Below, piece by piece: positions 34,968 to 43,943 of a DNA stretch of 64,000 nucleotides; within the stretch, counting starts at the first letter, position 1; each line of letters starts with the position of its first letter. The notes beneath the pieces are model-generated. The model ran no database searches, was not told where the DNA came from, and saw only the letters and a list, made by a program, of their open reading frames with translations. The DNA is from Aliivibrio salmonicida LFI1238. GTDB taxonomy: Bacteria; Pseudomonadota; Gammaproteobacteria; Enterobacterales; Vibrionaceae. The translations under genes were made by a program, and so were the position numbers. The stretch is taken from assembly GCF_000196495.1 (NCBI RefSeq), contig NC_011313.1:930001-994000 (forward strand), read 5' to 3'.

Positions 34968-35607
34968 CGTTCTTATCCTTAGCCGTTAGTACAAAAACAT
35001 CCATATGTCCTTCATGGTTTTGATCGATTAAGCGGATCGGCTGACCGTTGTGCCACAACTTTCTATCGTCAACCATTGCCACTTCACCGTCTTCTAAGAT
35101 CTTTCTAAAAAATGGGGCTTCTTCTGAATCTTTATAAATCAGTAATTCACCGCCTTCAATATTCGAACGATCAATACCAATAAGGGCAATGTGATCGAAC
35201 CCATCTTGATGAATACCTTCTGGTGCGATTTGGGTTTCTTTGTAAATAGCGGCAATACGCATTTGATGGATTTCTATTTCTTGCCCATTGGGTAAATGGT
35301 TTAGCTCCATGAATACTTGACACATTTCAGCCATACCTTCACTGTGAAGAATCGCCTTTTCAATGCCTTCAAATTCACGAACAACATCACCTTGAAAGTG
35401 ATTGATGTCTTCACTTTGTACAAAGTTATGCTTATTTGTTTCCACTACATCGTTATTAACAACACAGATCACGGAGTAACGTCTTAATCGATAGTTACCA
35501 TCCGCGTGCATGGTTTTAGGCAACCCAGAGAAGGAGGGGGCGAGTTGATGAACTGCGTCATAACTCAATTGAGTCAACTGTAAGGACGTATCGTGAGAAT
35601 GTAACAT
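34951..35607 (-). CDS. 2-oxoglutarate/Fe(II) dioxygenase family protein
   Basis: The 218-residue product resembles the 2OG-Fe dioxygenase family that includes bacterial L-isoleucine and related free-amino-acid hydroxylases. Iron ligands are readable as HQD in EGIHQDGFDH and a distal His in KLWHNGQPIRL, whose Arg would bind 2-oxoglutarate. RLRRYSVICVV and HQMRIAAIYKE are family segments. ATG at 35607 follows AGGAGG by five bases, a very strong site. It is coupled to the PLP enzyme downstream. Substrate unknown; a free amino acid is inferred. Confidence 0.82.
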   Translation of the reverse strand: MLHSHDTSLQLTQLSYDAVHQLAPSFSGLPKTMHADGNYRLRRYSVICVVNNDVVETNKHNFVQSEDINHFQGDVVREFEGIEKAILHSEGMAEMCQVFMELNHLPNGQEIEIHQMRIAAIYKETQIAPEGIHQDGFDHIALIGIDRSNIEGGELLIYKDSEEAPFFRKILEDGEVAMVDDRKLWHNGQPIRLIDQNHEGHMDVFVLTAKDKNDELHS

Positions 35608-35845
35608 AGCACCTCCTGCGTAGTGCAATCGAAATTAACAATTAGTTTACATTCTTTATTATTTACGCATAAATGCTAATAAATCAAACTTTTTAGTTCA
35701 TTAATTTACATTAATAGAAAGATTAAAAAGATAACGCTGCAGAATAACAAAATAGCAGTTGTATCATTCACTGAACAACTGACCGTATGCTTAAAACCAG
35801 AACTCTCGGCTGTAATAAATTTAATTTATTGATTTTTAATATTAT

Positions 35846-37030
35846 TTATAGCCTAACTTTCCTATTCCAAAACAATACACACAACATCATAGAGGCAATC
35901 AATAAATAAAAGACACCTAAACTGTTTTGATCTACAACCCAATGCTTAACTAAATAGCCACCAAGAATACCTGATAAACACATTTGGATAGAACCAGATA
36001 ACGCAGAAATAGTGCCTACGTTTTTAGTGTGTGGTGACAATAGTAAAGTAATCGACAATGGAAAGATGATCCCTTGTGAAACCGCTAATAATGTAAACCC
36101 AAATATTAACGAAAATAGAGACGTAGTAAAAACAACCAACCATATACCAGAAATTGACATGATGACGAGAGCAAGACATATTAGCTGATTAATTGACCAC
36201 TTTTTATTTAGACTGTTCAGAATAAAACTGCCCATCATTAACCCAGCCGAAGGGATGATCATTATCTCGCCATACTCAGCCGTCGTTAACCCTAAATCAC
36301 CCTGTAATAAAAAAGGCAATAATGATACAGAGACTAAGCTAGCTAAATAACTGATCCAATTAAAACTGGCACTAGAGATCACCTGAGCATTACGAAATAA
36401 AGCACCGTAATCCCGTAATGTTTGAGCTAAGCTGAATTTTTTTGGTTTATAAGGCAGAGTTTCAGGAAGAATAAAATACCCTAATGTTAAAATGCCAATG
36501 AGATACAATAAAACAAAACCAAAGACCCATTCCCAACTAAAATGCCATGCTATCCAACCTCCAATAACCGGCGCTAATATTGGTAAGATAGATGCCGTGA
36601 TCGAAATATACGACATGGCTTTAGTCAAATGATAGCCGCTGTAGCTGTCTCGCAGTACACTTCGTCCTAATACTGAGGCACTCCCCGCGCCTAAACCTTG
36701 CAGTAAACGCCCTAACACTAATGCAGTAAAATTATCCGTCATAGATACACACAAAAGAGTGCCTAATAAATAAATCCCTTGACCTAAAATAAAGATAGGC
36801 CGACGTCCAATCGCATCAGACACGGGTCCATAGAATAATTGGGACACGCCAAAGCCCACTAAAAATAGCGTAACAAGTAATTGCACATCAGCGGAAGAAA
36901 CACCTAAATCGTGGCTGATTAAGGGCAATGATGGCAAATAAATACTCACCCCTACTTGACCTGTTGCAATGATCATCATTGCGAGAAATAAAGGGGTTTT
37001 CTTAAAATCGGTTGTATTAAATAGCGTCAT
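35846..37030 (-). CDS. Bcr/CflA-type MFS drug-resistance transporter
   Basis: A 394-residue, twelve-helix proton antiporter. The DHA1 signatures are present: IYLPSLPLISHDLGVSSADVQLL, FYGPVSDAIGRRPIF (motif A), GRLLQGLGAGSASVLGRSVLRD and SILPILAPVIGGWIAWHFSWEWVF (motif C region). It should export drugs or peptides across the inner membrane. The LysR gene diverges 78 bases away and is the likely regulator. ATG at 37030 is used; a GTG directly upstream is an alternative. Confidence 0.88.
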   Translation of the reverse strand: MTLFNTTDFKKTPLFLAMMIIATGQVGVSIYLPSLPLISHDLGVSSADVQLLVTLFLVGFGVSQLFYGPVSDAIGRRPIFILGQGIYLLGTLLCVSMTDNFTALVLGRLLQGLGAGSASVLGRSVLRDSYSGYHLTKAMSYISITASILPILAPVIGGWIAWHFSWEWVFGFVLLYLIGILTLGYFILPETLPYKPKKFSLAQTLRDYGALFRNAQVISSASFNWISYLASLVSVSLLPFLLQGDLGLTTAEYGEIMIIPSAGLMMGSFILNSLNKKWSINQLICLALVIMSISGIWLVVFTTSLFSLIFGFTLLAVSQGIIFPLSITLLLSPHTKNVGTISALSGSIQMCLSGILGGYLVKHWVVDQNSLGVFYLLIASMMLCVLFWNRKVRL

Positions 37031-37108
37031 CACGTAAGTTTACATTCACTCTGTATAAATGATAATACAGTAGATAGGAATCACATTACGTCTTACTAGG
37101 AAGTAATC

Positions 37109-37981
37109 ATGGATTGGATAGAAAGTGTTAGAAGCTATATAAAAGTGGTTGAAGAAGGCAGCTTCAATGCCGCGGCTTTTCAATTGAACACCTCAGGATC
37201 CGCTATTAGTAAACGTATCAACTGGTTAGAAGATCGTGTTGGTGTTCAGTTACTTACTCGTACTACCCGTTCTGTTCATCAGACCGAAGCGGGGATCTTA
37301 TTTTATCAACGAGCTCGATTGCAGTTAGATCAGTGGCAACACTTAGTTGATGAAACAAAAGCCATTAATCAAACGCCAACGGGCTTATTAAGAATCGGCG
37401 CCACGTTAACTGTTGGCTCTAAATTCATTATTAAATACTTAGATGATTTTTTAACGACTTATCCAAAAATAAAAGTCCAACTGATTACCACACTACCAGG
37501 CCAGATCCCTGATACTAATGTTGATGTCTTTATTAGTCGAGAATTAGAACAACTAAATACCTTTAGCTATAAACATACCCCACTTTTTCAGCATCATTCT
37601 GAATTCTTTGCTTCTAAAGCCTATATTGAAAAAAATGGTACCCCAGAGAACCTAGATGATCTTAACAATCACAACATACTTATTTGGGGGGAAAGACCCG
37701 TTAGAGAAATCAAACTGTCAGACGGTAAGCGAATTCGATTAAGAGGCAACTTTGCGACAACCAATCCAGACGCTTTGTTTCATGCAGCTAAACGTGGTAT
37801 GGGTATTTTATTTGCGAGTAGACAAATGCTTATTGAAGATATAAACCTAGGTGAACTTATCCCTATCCTTCCTGGCTATACCGCCGATCACATCTCAGTT
37901 AATGCCTATTACCCTGCGCTCACGTATGAACATACGCGAACTCAGTTATTCATAAAATATTTAAAAAACAAACTAAGTTGA
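37109..37981 (+). CDS. LysR-family transcription regulator
   Basis: A 290-residue LysR protein with the N-terminal winged helix (VEEGSFNAAAFQLNTSGSAISKRINWLEDRVGVQLLTRTTR spans residues 11-51) and an effector-binding domain (GLLRIGATLTVGSKFIIKYL onward). AGGAAG lies about seven bases before the ATG. It diverges from the Bcr/CflA transporter gene, which it probably controls. Confidence 0.9.
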   Translation: MDWIESVRSYIKVVEEGSFNAAAFQLNTSGSAISKRINWLEDRVGVQLLTRTTRSVHQTEAGILFYQRARLQLDQWQHLVDETKAINQTPTGLLRIGATLTVGSKFIIKYLDDFLTTYPKIKVQLITTLPGQIPDTNVDVFISRELEQLNTFSYKHTPLFQHHSEFFASKAYIEKNGTPENLDDLNNHNILIWGERPVREIKLSDGKRIRLRGNFATTNPDALFHAAKRGMGILFASRQMLIEDINLGELIPILPGYTADHISVNAYYPALTYEHTRTQLFIKYLKNKLS

Positions 37982-38096
37982 TCGTTATAACAGTAATAAT
38001 AAAATTAACATTATAATGATATTATTTTCATTGCATTCACATTAGATTTCCGTACTCTATGTCGCTTATCGATTAGTTTATTGAGTTGTAAATAGA

Positions 38097-38717
38097 ATGA
38101 ATACCGCTATTTTATGGGCTTTTATCCCAACCTTCTTTTTTGTTTCTGTTACCCCAGGAATGTGCATGACATTAGCACTTAGCTTAGGCATGAGTATCGG
38201 CTATAAACGCACATTATGGATGATGATGGGAGAACTAGTAGGCGTAGCCGTTGTTGCTGTCGCTGCTGTTTTAGGTGTTGCTGCAATTATGCTCAACTAC
38301 CCTTGGTTATTTACTATTTTTAAAGCCATTGGAGCCACCTATCTTGCTTATATTGGCATTCAAATGTGGCGTTCTAGAGGCAAGTTAGCCATGACAGGCA
38401 AACAAGCTGAAGCACCAAAAGGAAAAGATTGGGATTTAGTCGTACAAGGTTTTGTTACTGCCATTGCAAACCCTAAAGGTTGGGCTTTTATGGTGTCATT
38501 ACTGCCTCCTTTTATTGATGGAAGCAATGCTATTGCCCCTCAGTTAATTGCGTTAGTCTCTATCATCTTAATTTGTGAATTTTTATGCATGACTTTGTAT
38601 GCGGTAGGAGGCAAAGGCCTTAAACGTGTTTTAGGTCATTCAAATAACGTAAAAATCATGAACCGCATTTCAGGCACATTAATGATAGGTGTCGCTATTT
38701 GGTTATTCATGGGCTAA
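38097..38717 (+). CDS. LysE/RhtB-family amino-acid exporter
   Basis: A 206-residue inner-membrane protein with six helices. Family features are FFFVSVTPGMCMTLALSLGMSIG near the N-terminus, YLAYIGIQMWRS and GFVTAIANPKGWAFMVSLLPPFI. Members export threonine, homoserine, lysine or arginine. It is a single gene with its own terminator. The substrate cannot be told. Confidence 0.88.
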   Translation: MNTAILWAFIPTFFFVSVTPGMCMTLALSLGMSIGYKRTLWMMMGELVGVAVVAVAAVLGVAAIMLNYPWLFTIFKAIGATYLAYIGIQMWRSRGKLAMTGKQAEAPKGKDWDLVVQGFVTAIANPKGWAFMVSLLPPFIDGSNAIAPQLIALVSIILICEFLCMTLYAVGGKGLKRVLGHSNNVKIMNRISGTLMIGVAIWLFMG

Positions 38718-38740
38718 TCCCGACAGCCTATAAACAGTAT

Positions 38741-38769
38741 AAAAAAGCGACTTATATAGTCGCTTTTTT
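38741..38769 (+). terminator. Intrinsic terminator after the LysE-type gene
   Basis: A 12-bp perfect stem (38741-38752 AAAAAAGCGACT with 38758-38769 AGTCGCTTTTTT) has a 5-base loop and ends in six T residues, 24 bases after the stop. Confidence 0.9.
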
Positions 38770-38889
38770 ATACCCTCAACTCTATTTCTAAGCAATTCAA
38801 TTCTATACATTTAATTAGCAATTGAGTTTCATTTTTAAAACAAACGTTCTATGATGAATTATCGCTTTTATTAATTATAGAGGGTCACA

Positions 38890-39447
38890 ATGAAACCAAT
38901 TAAAATAACCTTATACCGTTGGGGTGGTAGCTGGGGACCCTTTAAAGTGAATATCCCCTGTGGAGAATGCACTCTCACCAAAGACATTCTTCAAGATACC
39001 TTTGATTCAGAGCTTTCCGGTATTCCAATAGAATTAGAAGTTAAAGATTGGTTGACTTATTGGTGGGAGCCTTTAAAACTCAAGGCATGGCATACTCCCA
39101 TTATTATTGTTGAAAACACAGTGATAAGTGAAGGTGAAGCCTTGAATCGTGGAGTGCTAATACAAGCAGTAATCGCTCAAGTAGTACAACGAGATGAAAT
39201 AAAAGGTAATGTAGTTTATGGAAAAGCAACCTGCCCTTTTTGTATAAAAGCAAAAGCCGCATTAGATGAAAAAGGAATCGACTATATTTATCATGATGTC
39301 GTTAAAAACAGCGCAGCACTTTATAGAATGATCCCTGAAGTGAAAGCAATTATAGGGGAAAAAACGCCAGTCACCGTTCCTCAAATATGGCTTGATGGTA
39401 AGTATATTGGTGGCTTTGATAACTTAACTTTGCATTTAAATAAGTAA
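38890..39447 (+). CDS. Glutaredoxin-domain protein with an extra N-terminal thioredoxin-like half
   Basis: The 185-residue protein ends in a clear glutaredoxin domain (about 105-185): VVYGKATCPFCIKAKAAL with the CPFC active site, then TPVTVPQIWLDGKYIGGFDNL. The N-terminal half (1-100) also looks thioredoxin-like, with a CGEC motif near residue 24 in VNIPCGECTLTKDIL and the cis-Pro-like TPIIIVENTVISEGEAL. The tandem arrangement suggests an intramolecular dithiol relay. It may reduce disulfides or glutathionylated proteins in the cytosol. AGGGTC stands before the ATG. Confidence 0.8.
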   Translation: MKPIKITLYRWGGSWGPFKVNIPCGECTLTKDILQDTFDSELSGIPIELEVKDWLTYWWEPLKLKAWHTPIIIVENTVISEGEALNRGVLIQAVIAQVVQRDEIKGNVVYGKATCPFCIKAKAALDEKGIDYIYHDVVKNSAALYRMIPEVKAIIGEKTPVTVPQIWLDGKYIGGFDNLTLHLNK

Positions 39448-39458
39448 TTGTCTCAAAT

Positions 39459-39488
39459 ATAAAACTCATAATTAAATATGAGTTTTAT
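39459..39488 (+). terminator. Probable terminator after the glutaredoxin gene
   Basis: A 12-bp perfect AT-rich stem (39459-39470 ATAAAACTCATA with 39477-39488 TATGAGTTTTAT) with a 6-base loop begins 12 bases after the stop. It is followed by ATTAAT and not by a long T-run, so strength is uncertain. Confidence 0.6.
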
Positions 39489-39712
39489 ATTAATAGCCAA
39501 ATCCAGAACACATTAGCTTTATGAATAATATCGACTATAAATGAAATAAATCATATCAAAATAATTCATTACCAAAGTTAATGCTATAATAAGGAGAGAT
39601 AGATTCTAGGTATGCATTAAAAATATCCAGCATCATTTACAATATCAATGGTGTACATTTGATGCTTCAATAAATTATAATAGCGACTCAAATTACAGGG
39701 CATTTATTATTT

Positions 39713-41851
39713 ATGATATTTCTACAAATGCTAACTTTTCTATTACTGATAGTTAGTTGGTCAACTTTAGCAGCACATACCGTATCACTTACTAAAGAAG
39801 AACAAGAATATCTAAATTCCCATCCCACACTGACGGTCTATAGTGACGAACACTTTCCTCCTTATAGTTTCATTGAAGACGCGGTTTTAAAGGGCTATAG
39901 CCCTGATTATATGCAATTAATAGCCGCACAACTCAATATTGAAATTACCTATGTGAAGCACACATCATGGGCGCAATCATTAACGTTACTTAAAAATAAT
40001 GAGATTGATATCATCACGAACATTCGAAAAACAGAAAGTAGAAAGAAATATTTAAATTTCAGTCATAATCCACTTTTCACGATGACAAATGCCTTATTAT
40101 CAAAAAAAACAAATTCACCTTTATATTTTAATAATATGGATCTAGGCACGTTTGATGATTATCTTGCCGATAAAGTCGTTTCTGTCGTAGAACAATACGC
40201 CTACCAAGATATTTTATCTCATCATTATCCAGACTCTGATGTATTACTCGCTTCCAATACCCTTGAATCTATCGAACAAGTCTTAAATGGCAATGCAGAT
40301 GCCGCGATAGGACCACTTGCTGTTTTTAATTACTACCTTTCAAAATATTATTTCACGTCATTGAATACTAAAGATGTTAATCATCAAGCGCACTTTACTG
40401 ATACTTATAATTACCTTGCAACAAATAAGAATAATATTCTCCTAAAAAACATACTTGATAAAGCAATCGAGAGTATTTCTTTGGATGATATACATAATTT
40501 GAATAATAAATGGCTAATAAAAAAACCCATTGCATTTAAAGATGGTTTACTGCCCTTATCTGATGCAGAGTTGGAGTACTTAAACACAAAATCACAATTC
40601 AACTATTGCCTTCCTAATGATCTCATGCCGTTTAGTGGCGTTAACAATGGCAACCCCATAGGAATGTCAACGTCTTTAATCTCATTAATTCAAGAGAAAT
40701 TAAGTATTCCATTTCAATTTATTCCAACAAAAGATTGGAACGAGAGTCTACAAAAAATTAACAATAGAGAGTGTGATTTAATCCTTCCTATAGATATGAC
40801 CATCGCGACATTGAGTACATTAGATTATACAAAAACAGTCTATAAAAGTGACATTGTTATCGCGACGAAAACCGACGCCCGCTTCATTACCAACTTCAAC
40901 CACTTAAGAGATGTAAGCATTGGTATTATTAGGGGTTACTCTCAATCAAATATGACGCCTCTATTTCACCCTTCTGTAAAAGTTGAGTTTGTAGATGATT
41001 TAGAAGAAGGCTTAACGAAAGTCAACAGTGGTGAATTATTTGGTTTCATTGATTCTGTTGAAATATTAAGTTACGCAATACAACGTCATTACCCCTCTTT
41101 AATGATCAGTGGCAAAGTAGAAAACACTTGGGATCTTAGGATAGGAACTCGTAATGATGAACCTTTATTAAAAAGCATCATTGAAAAAACAATACATTCT
41201 ATTCCTCCTGAAGAAACCAACACACTCATTAATAATTGGCTGTCAGTAAAATACACAAGTCCATTTGATGTAAAATTATTTAAAGTTTTACTTGGTGTTA
41301 TCGTCGCGATCATTGGTGCATTACTGTATAGACAAAAACTACTAAAAAAATACAACACTAAGTTAATTCAACTGTCCACTTACGACAGCTTAACCTCTCT
41401 CTATAACCGACGAGTAATAGATACTCATTTAGTTAAGCAGCAAAAATTATCACTTCGCACCGATATGCCACTCAGCGTTATCATGTGTGACATCGATTAT
41501 TTTAAAAAGATTAATGATACTTTTGGACATATTGCAGGTGATGAAGTGATCGTTAATATGTCAGCACTCTTACTAAATAACATAAGAACCTCTGACATTG
41601 TAGGTCGATGGGGGGGAGAAGAATTCATTATCATTTGCCCTAATACTCACTCATCAGGAGCAAAGGTATTAGCGGAATGTCTACGGAAGAAAATAGAGAA
41701 GATGCCTGCAACCAATGAGCAAACAATCACAATGAGCTTTGGGATAGCTCAATTTAATGAAAATCTGAGTTATGAAGAACTATTAATTAAAGCTGATGCG
41801 GCTTTATACGCAGCGAAAGAGCAAGGTAGAAATAAAGTGGTCATTGGGTAG
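39713..41851 (+). CDS. Membrane diguanylate cyclase with two periplasmic solute-binding domains
   Basis: The 712-residue protein has a signal peptide (to about residue 21) and two successive family-3 solute-binding domains: about 30-270 (LTVYSDEHFPPYSFIED, KGYSPDYMQLIAAQL) and about 290-515 (FNYCLPNDLMPFSGV, GMSTSLISLIQEKL). A transmembrane helix (about 523-541) and a C-terminal GGDEF domain follow. The catalytic loop is GGEEF (634-638), and an inhibitory-site RxxD (RTSD, from 625) lies five residues before it, so an active, feedback-controlled c-di-GMP synthase is expected. The sensor part probably detects amino acids. Confidence 0.92.
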   Translation: MIFLQMLTFLLLIVSWSTLAAHTVSLTKEEQEYLNSHPTLTVYSDEHFPPYSFIEDAVLKGYSPDYMQLIAAQLNIEITYVKHTSWAQSLTLLKNNEIDIITNIRKTESRKKYLNFSHNPLFTMTNALLSKKTNSPLYFNNMDLGTFDDYLADKVVSVVEQYAYQDILSHHYPDSDVLLASNTLESIEQVLNGNADAAIGPLAVFNYYLSKYYFTSLNTKDVNHQAHFTDTYNYLATNKNNILLKNILDKAIESISLDDIHNLNNKWLIKKPIAFKDGLLPLSDAELEYLNTKSQFNYCLPNDLMPFSGVNNGNPIGMSTSLISLIQEKLSIPFQFIPTKDWNESLQKINNRECDLILPIDMTIATLSTLDYTKTVYKSDIVIATKTDARFITNFNHLRDVSIGIIRGYSQSNMTPLFHPSVKVEFVDDLEEGLTKVNSGELFGFIDSVEILSYAIQRHYPSLMISGKVENTWDLRIGTRNDEPLLKSIIEKTIHSIPPEETNTLINNWLSVKYTSPFDVKLFKVLLGVIVAIIGALLYRQKLLKKYNTKLIQLSTYDSLTSLYNRRVIDTHLVKQQKLSLRTDMPLSVIMCDIDYFKKINDTFGHIAGDEVIVNMSALLLNNIRTSDIVGRWGGEEFIIICPNTHSSGAKVLAECLRKKIEKMPATNEQTITMSFGIAQFNENLSYEELLIKADAALYAAKEQGRNKVVIG

Positions 41852-41853
41852 CG

Positions 41854-42033
41854 TTAGTTCTTCATCACTTCCGCTAACATATCCAGTTCTTCTTGAGTCA
41901 AAAGCTCGGCTCTTTTTGTGTAACTTTGAGCCGACTTTTCTTTCAATTTTTTACTGATCGCATGTTGAAGATTGCGTAACTGATATACGGTCAGTTCATT
42001 CAATTCAATTTTAAGAGTATCTGCAGTAATCAT
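41854..42033 (-). CDS. Small hypothetical helical protein (59 residues)
   Basis: A frame starting MITADTLKIELNELTVYQLR and ending AEVMKN. GGAG lies six bases before the ATG. The composition (Leu-, Glu- and Lys-rich, with TVYQLRNLQHAISKKLKEK) predicts two helices. Its stop is two bases from the stop of the convergent diguanylate cyclase gene. I recognise no family. The good ribosome-binding site and protein-like composition support a real gene. Confidence 0.6.
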   Translation of the reverse strand: MITADTLKIELNELTVYQLRNLQHAISKKLKEKSAQSYTKRAELLTQEELDMLAEVMKN

Positions 42034-42175
42034 AACAAGCTCCGATCATATCCATTTTCATATTGATTAAACCAATAATAGTTCTCTTTTTCTTGCACTT
42101 TGTCAGACAAATGTAAAGCTAAAAGTTTCAAAAATCAGTTATACTGTTCGTATCGCTGTTGATTGGAGAAAACAA

Positions 42176-42919
42176 ATGCGCATTCAGGTAGATACTCACA
42201 CTTATGCTAGTGGCCATGCTTACAGTACAATCAGTGAGAATGCTTTTTCAGCATCCACACTTGGTTTACCTATGTTTTGTACTACAGATCACGCCTCTTC
42301 AATGCCTGGCGCGCCACATTATTGGTTTTTCAGTAATCAGCGCGTATTACCTCGTTTTCTTCATGGTGTCGCTATTCTTAGGGGCTGCGAAGTCAACATT
42401 TGTAATCTAGAAGGAGATATAGATATTCCCCTTTCGGTTGACCAAAACCTAGACTGGATCATTGCAAGTTTCCACGAGCCAGTTTTTCCCCCTAAAAATA
42501 AGTTAGTACACACCCAAGCATTAATCAAGATTATCTCATCAGGTCGTGTGGATGCATTAGGCCATTTAGGCAATCCAAATTTTGATTTTGATTTTAAAGA
42601 AGTAATTCAAGAGGCGGTTAAACATAACGTTGCCATTGAAATAAACAATACATCACTGAAAGGAACCAGCCGAGTAGGTAGTGTTGACCGTTGCTATGAA
42701 ATCGCTAAGATAGCGAAAGAATTAGGCGCGTATATAACGACAGGAAGTGATGCGCATTTTTGTCAAGACATAGGAAAATTTGAAAAAGTAGAACAATTAA
42801 TTGATGCCTTAGATTTTCCCTTCGATAAAATTATTACTCATTCCCCGAAACAGTTTTTAGCTTTTCTAGCATTACGTGGACATGCTCCAATTGCTGAATT
42901 CGAAGCACTATCAAAATAA
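42176..42919 (+). CDS. ycdX: YcdX-type PHP-domain phosphatase with an altered metal motif
   Basis: The 247-residue product aligns along its length with E. coli YcdX, a trinuclear-zinc PHP phosphatase linked to swarming: [67 protein letters not shown] and the tail [10 protein letters not shown]. The first metal motif should read VDxHxHT; here it is [13 protein letters not shown], two residues short, so one histidine ligand is gone. An in-frame 6-bp slippage deletion in ACTCAC-type repeats explains this. Activity may be reduced or lost. Confidence 0.85.
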
Positions 42920-42963
42920 TGCTTTCTTTTAGAAATGAACATGGAAGATTGAGTTAATCTTCC

Positions 42964-42998
42964 ATCTCTTATCTCTTATCTCTTATCTCTTATCTCTT
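42964..42998. repeat. Heptanucleotide tandem repeat (ATCTCTT)x5
   Basis: Five perfect ATCTCTT copies run from 42964 to 42998, between the stops of the convergent phosphatase gene (42919) and EamA gene (43015). It resembles the hexamer tract at 7849-7884 in composition and setting. Copy number is likely to vary between isolates. Confidence 0.95.
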
Positions 42999-43014
42999 AT
43001 CTTACGATATACCG

Positions 43015-43890
43015 CTAGTGCCACATCACCAATACTGCCGCCATTGCAATTAATAATAACGCGATAATATCTTTACGTTTGATTTTTTCTTTTAACCAAA
43101 ACAATGAAATTAGCATAGTAAAAAACACCTCAACTTGTCCGAGGGTTTTCACTAATGGGACGGTTTGAAGTGACATCGCACTAAACCACCCTAAAGAACC
43201 GATAAAACTTGCGATACTGGTCATCACAACCAATCTAGGTTTAACAAACATGGCCTTTAGCGTTTGGCGATCATTAAAAAGCATATAGCCTACAAGGAAG
43301 ATGGTTTGCAATAAAATGACTAACAGTAAAATCCAAGCGGCTCGGTGAGGAAATGGTAAGTTAAGCGTTAGGCTTGCTTCTCTAATCCATAATGAGGTTA
43401 ACGCGAAAGACGTACTGCACCCTAGGCCAATCATTACAGTTTTCAGTGAGATACTTTTAATACCATCAGGACAACTCAATATAAAAACGGCAACCGCACC
43501 AATAGCAACCCCTGCCCAACCGAGCAGTGATAATGACGTTCCAAAAAATAAAACCCCAAGAAAAGCCGCTACAGGAGCTTCACTTTTAGCAAGCCCAGCA
43601 CCAATAGCAAAATTCTTTTGTTTAAATAAAACAACCATCAAAGCCGTCGCGATGATCTGCATAAAAGAGGCACCAACAATAAACAAATAAGAATATTCAG
43701 TAAAAGTCGGCCATGGCACAGGATCGACCCAATAAAGTAAAGCCAAATAAATAAAAGCCAATGGACTTGCCCATAAAAAACGTGACAATGTAACTCCGGT
43801 CACATTTAGCTCTTTGCTTAAACGACTTTGAAACGCATTTCGCCATGATTGACTGAACGCAGCCAATAACGTAAAAAATATCCAGTTCAC
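43015..43890 (-). CDS. EamA/DMT-family transporter
   Basis: A 291-residue ten-helix protein of the drug/metabolite transporter superfamily with two EamA halves. Seen are LSRFLWASPLAFIYLALLYW, AGLAKSEAPVAAFLGVLFFG at the end of the first half and SLQTVPLVKTLGQVEVFFTMLISLFWLKEKI near the C-terminus, the hallmark of the second half. The substrate is unknown. The start lies 53 bases downstream of the flavin-reductase-like gene stop, so the two may be co-transcribed. Confidence 0.87.
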   Translation of the reverse strand: MNWIFFTLLAAFSQSWRNAFQSRLSKELNVTGVTLSRFLWASPLAFIYLALLYWVDPVPWPTFTEYSYLFIVGASFMQIIATALMVVLFKQKNFAIGAGLAKSEAPVAAFLGVLFFGTSLSLLGWAGVAIGAVAVFILSCPDGIKSISLKTVMIGLGCSTSFALTSLWIREASLTLNLPFPHRAAWILLLVILLQTIFLVGYMLFNDRQTLKAMFVKPRLVVMTSIASFIGSLGWFSAMSLQTVPLVKTLGQVEVFFTMLISLFWLKEKIKRKDIIALLLIAMAAVLVMWH

Positions 43891-43943
43891 AATAATCCTT
43901 CTGGCCTACATCGTCTTAGTTTCAATAATACAAGCGTCATAAC

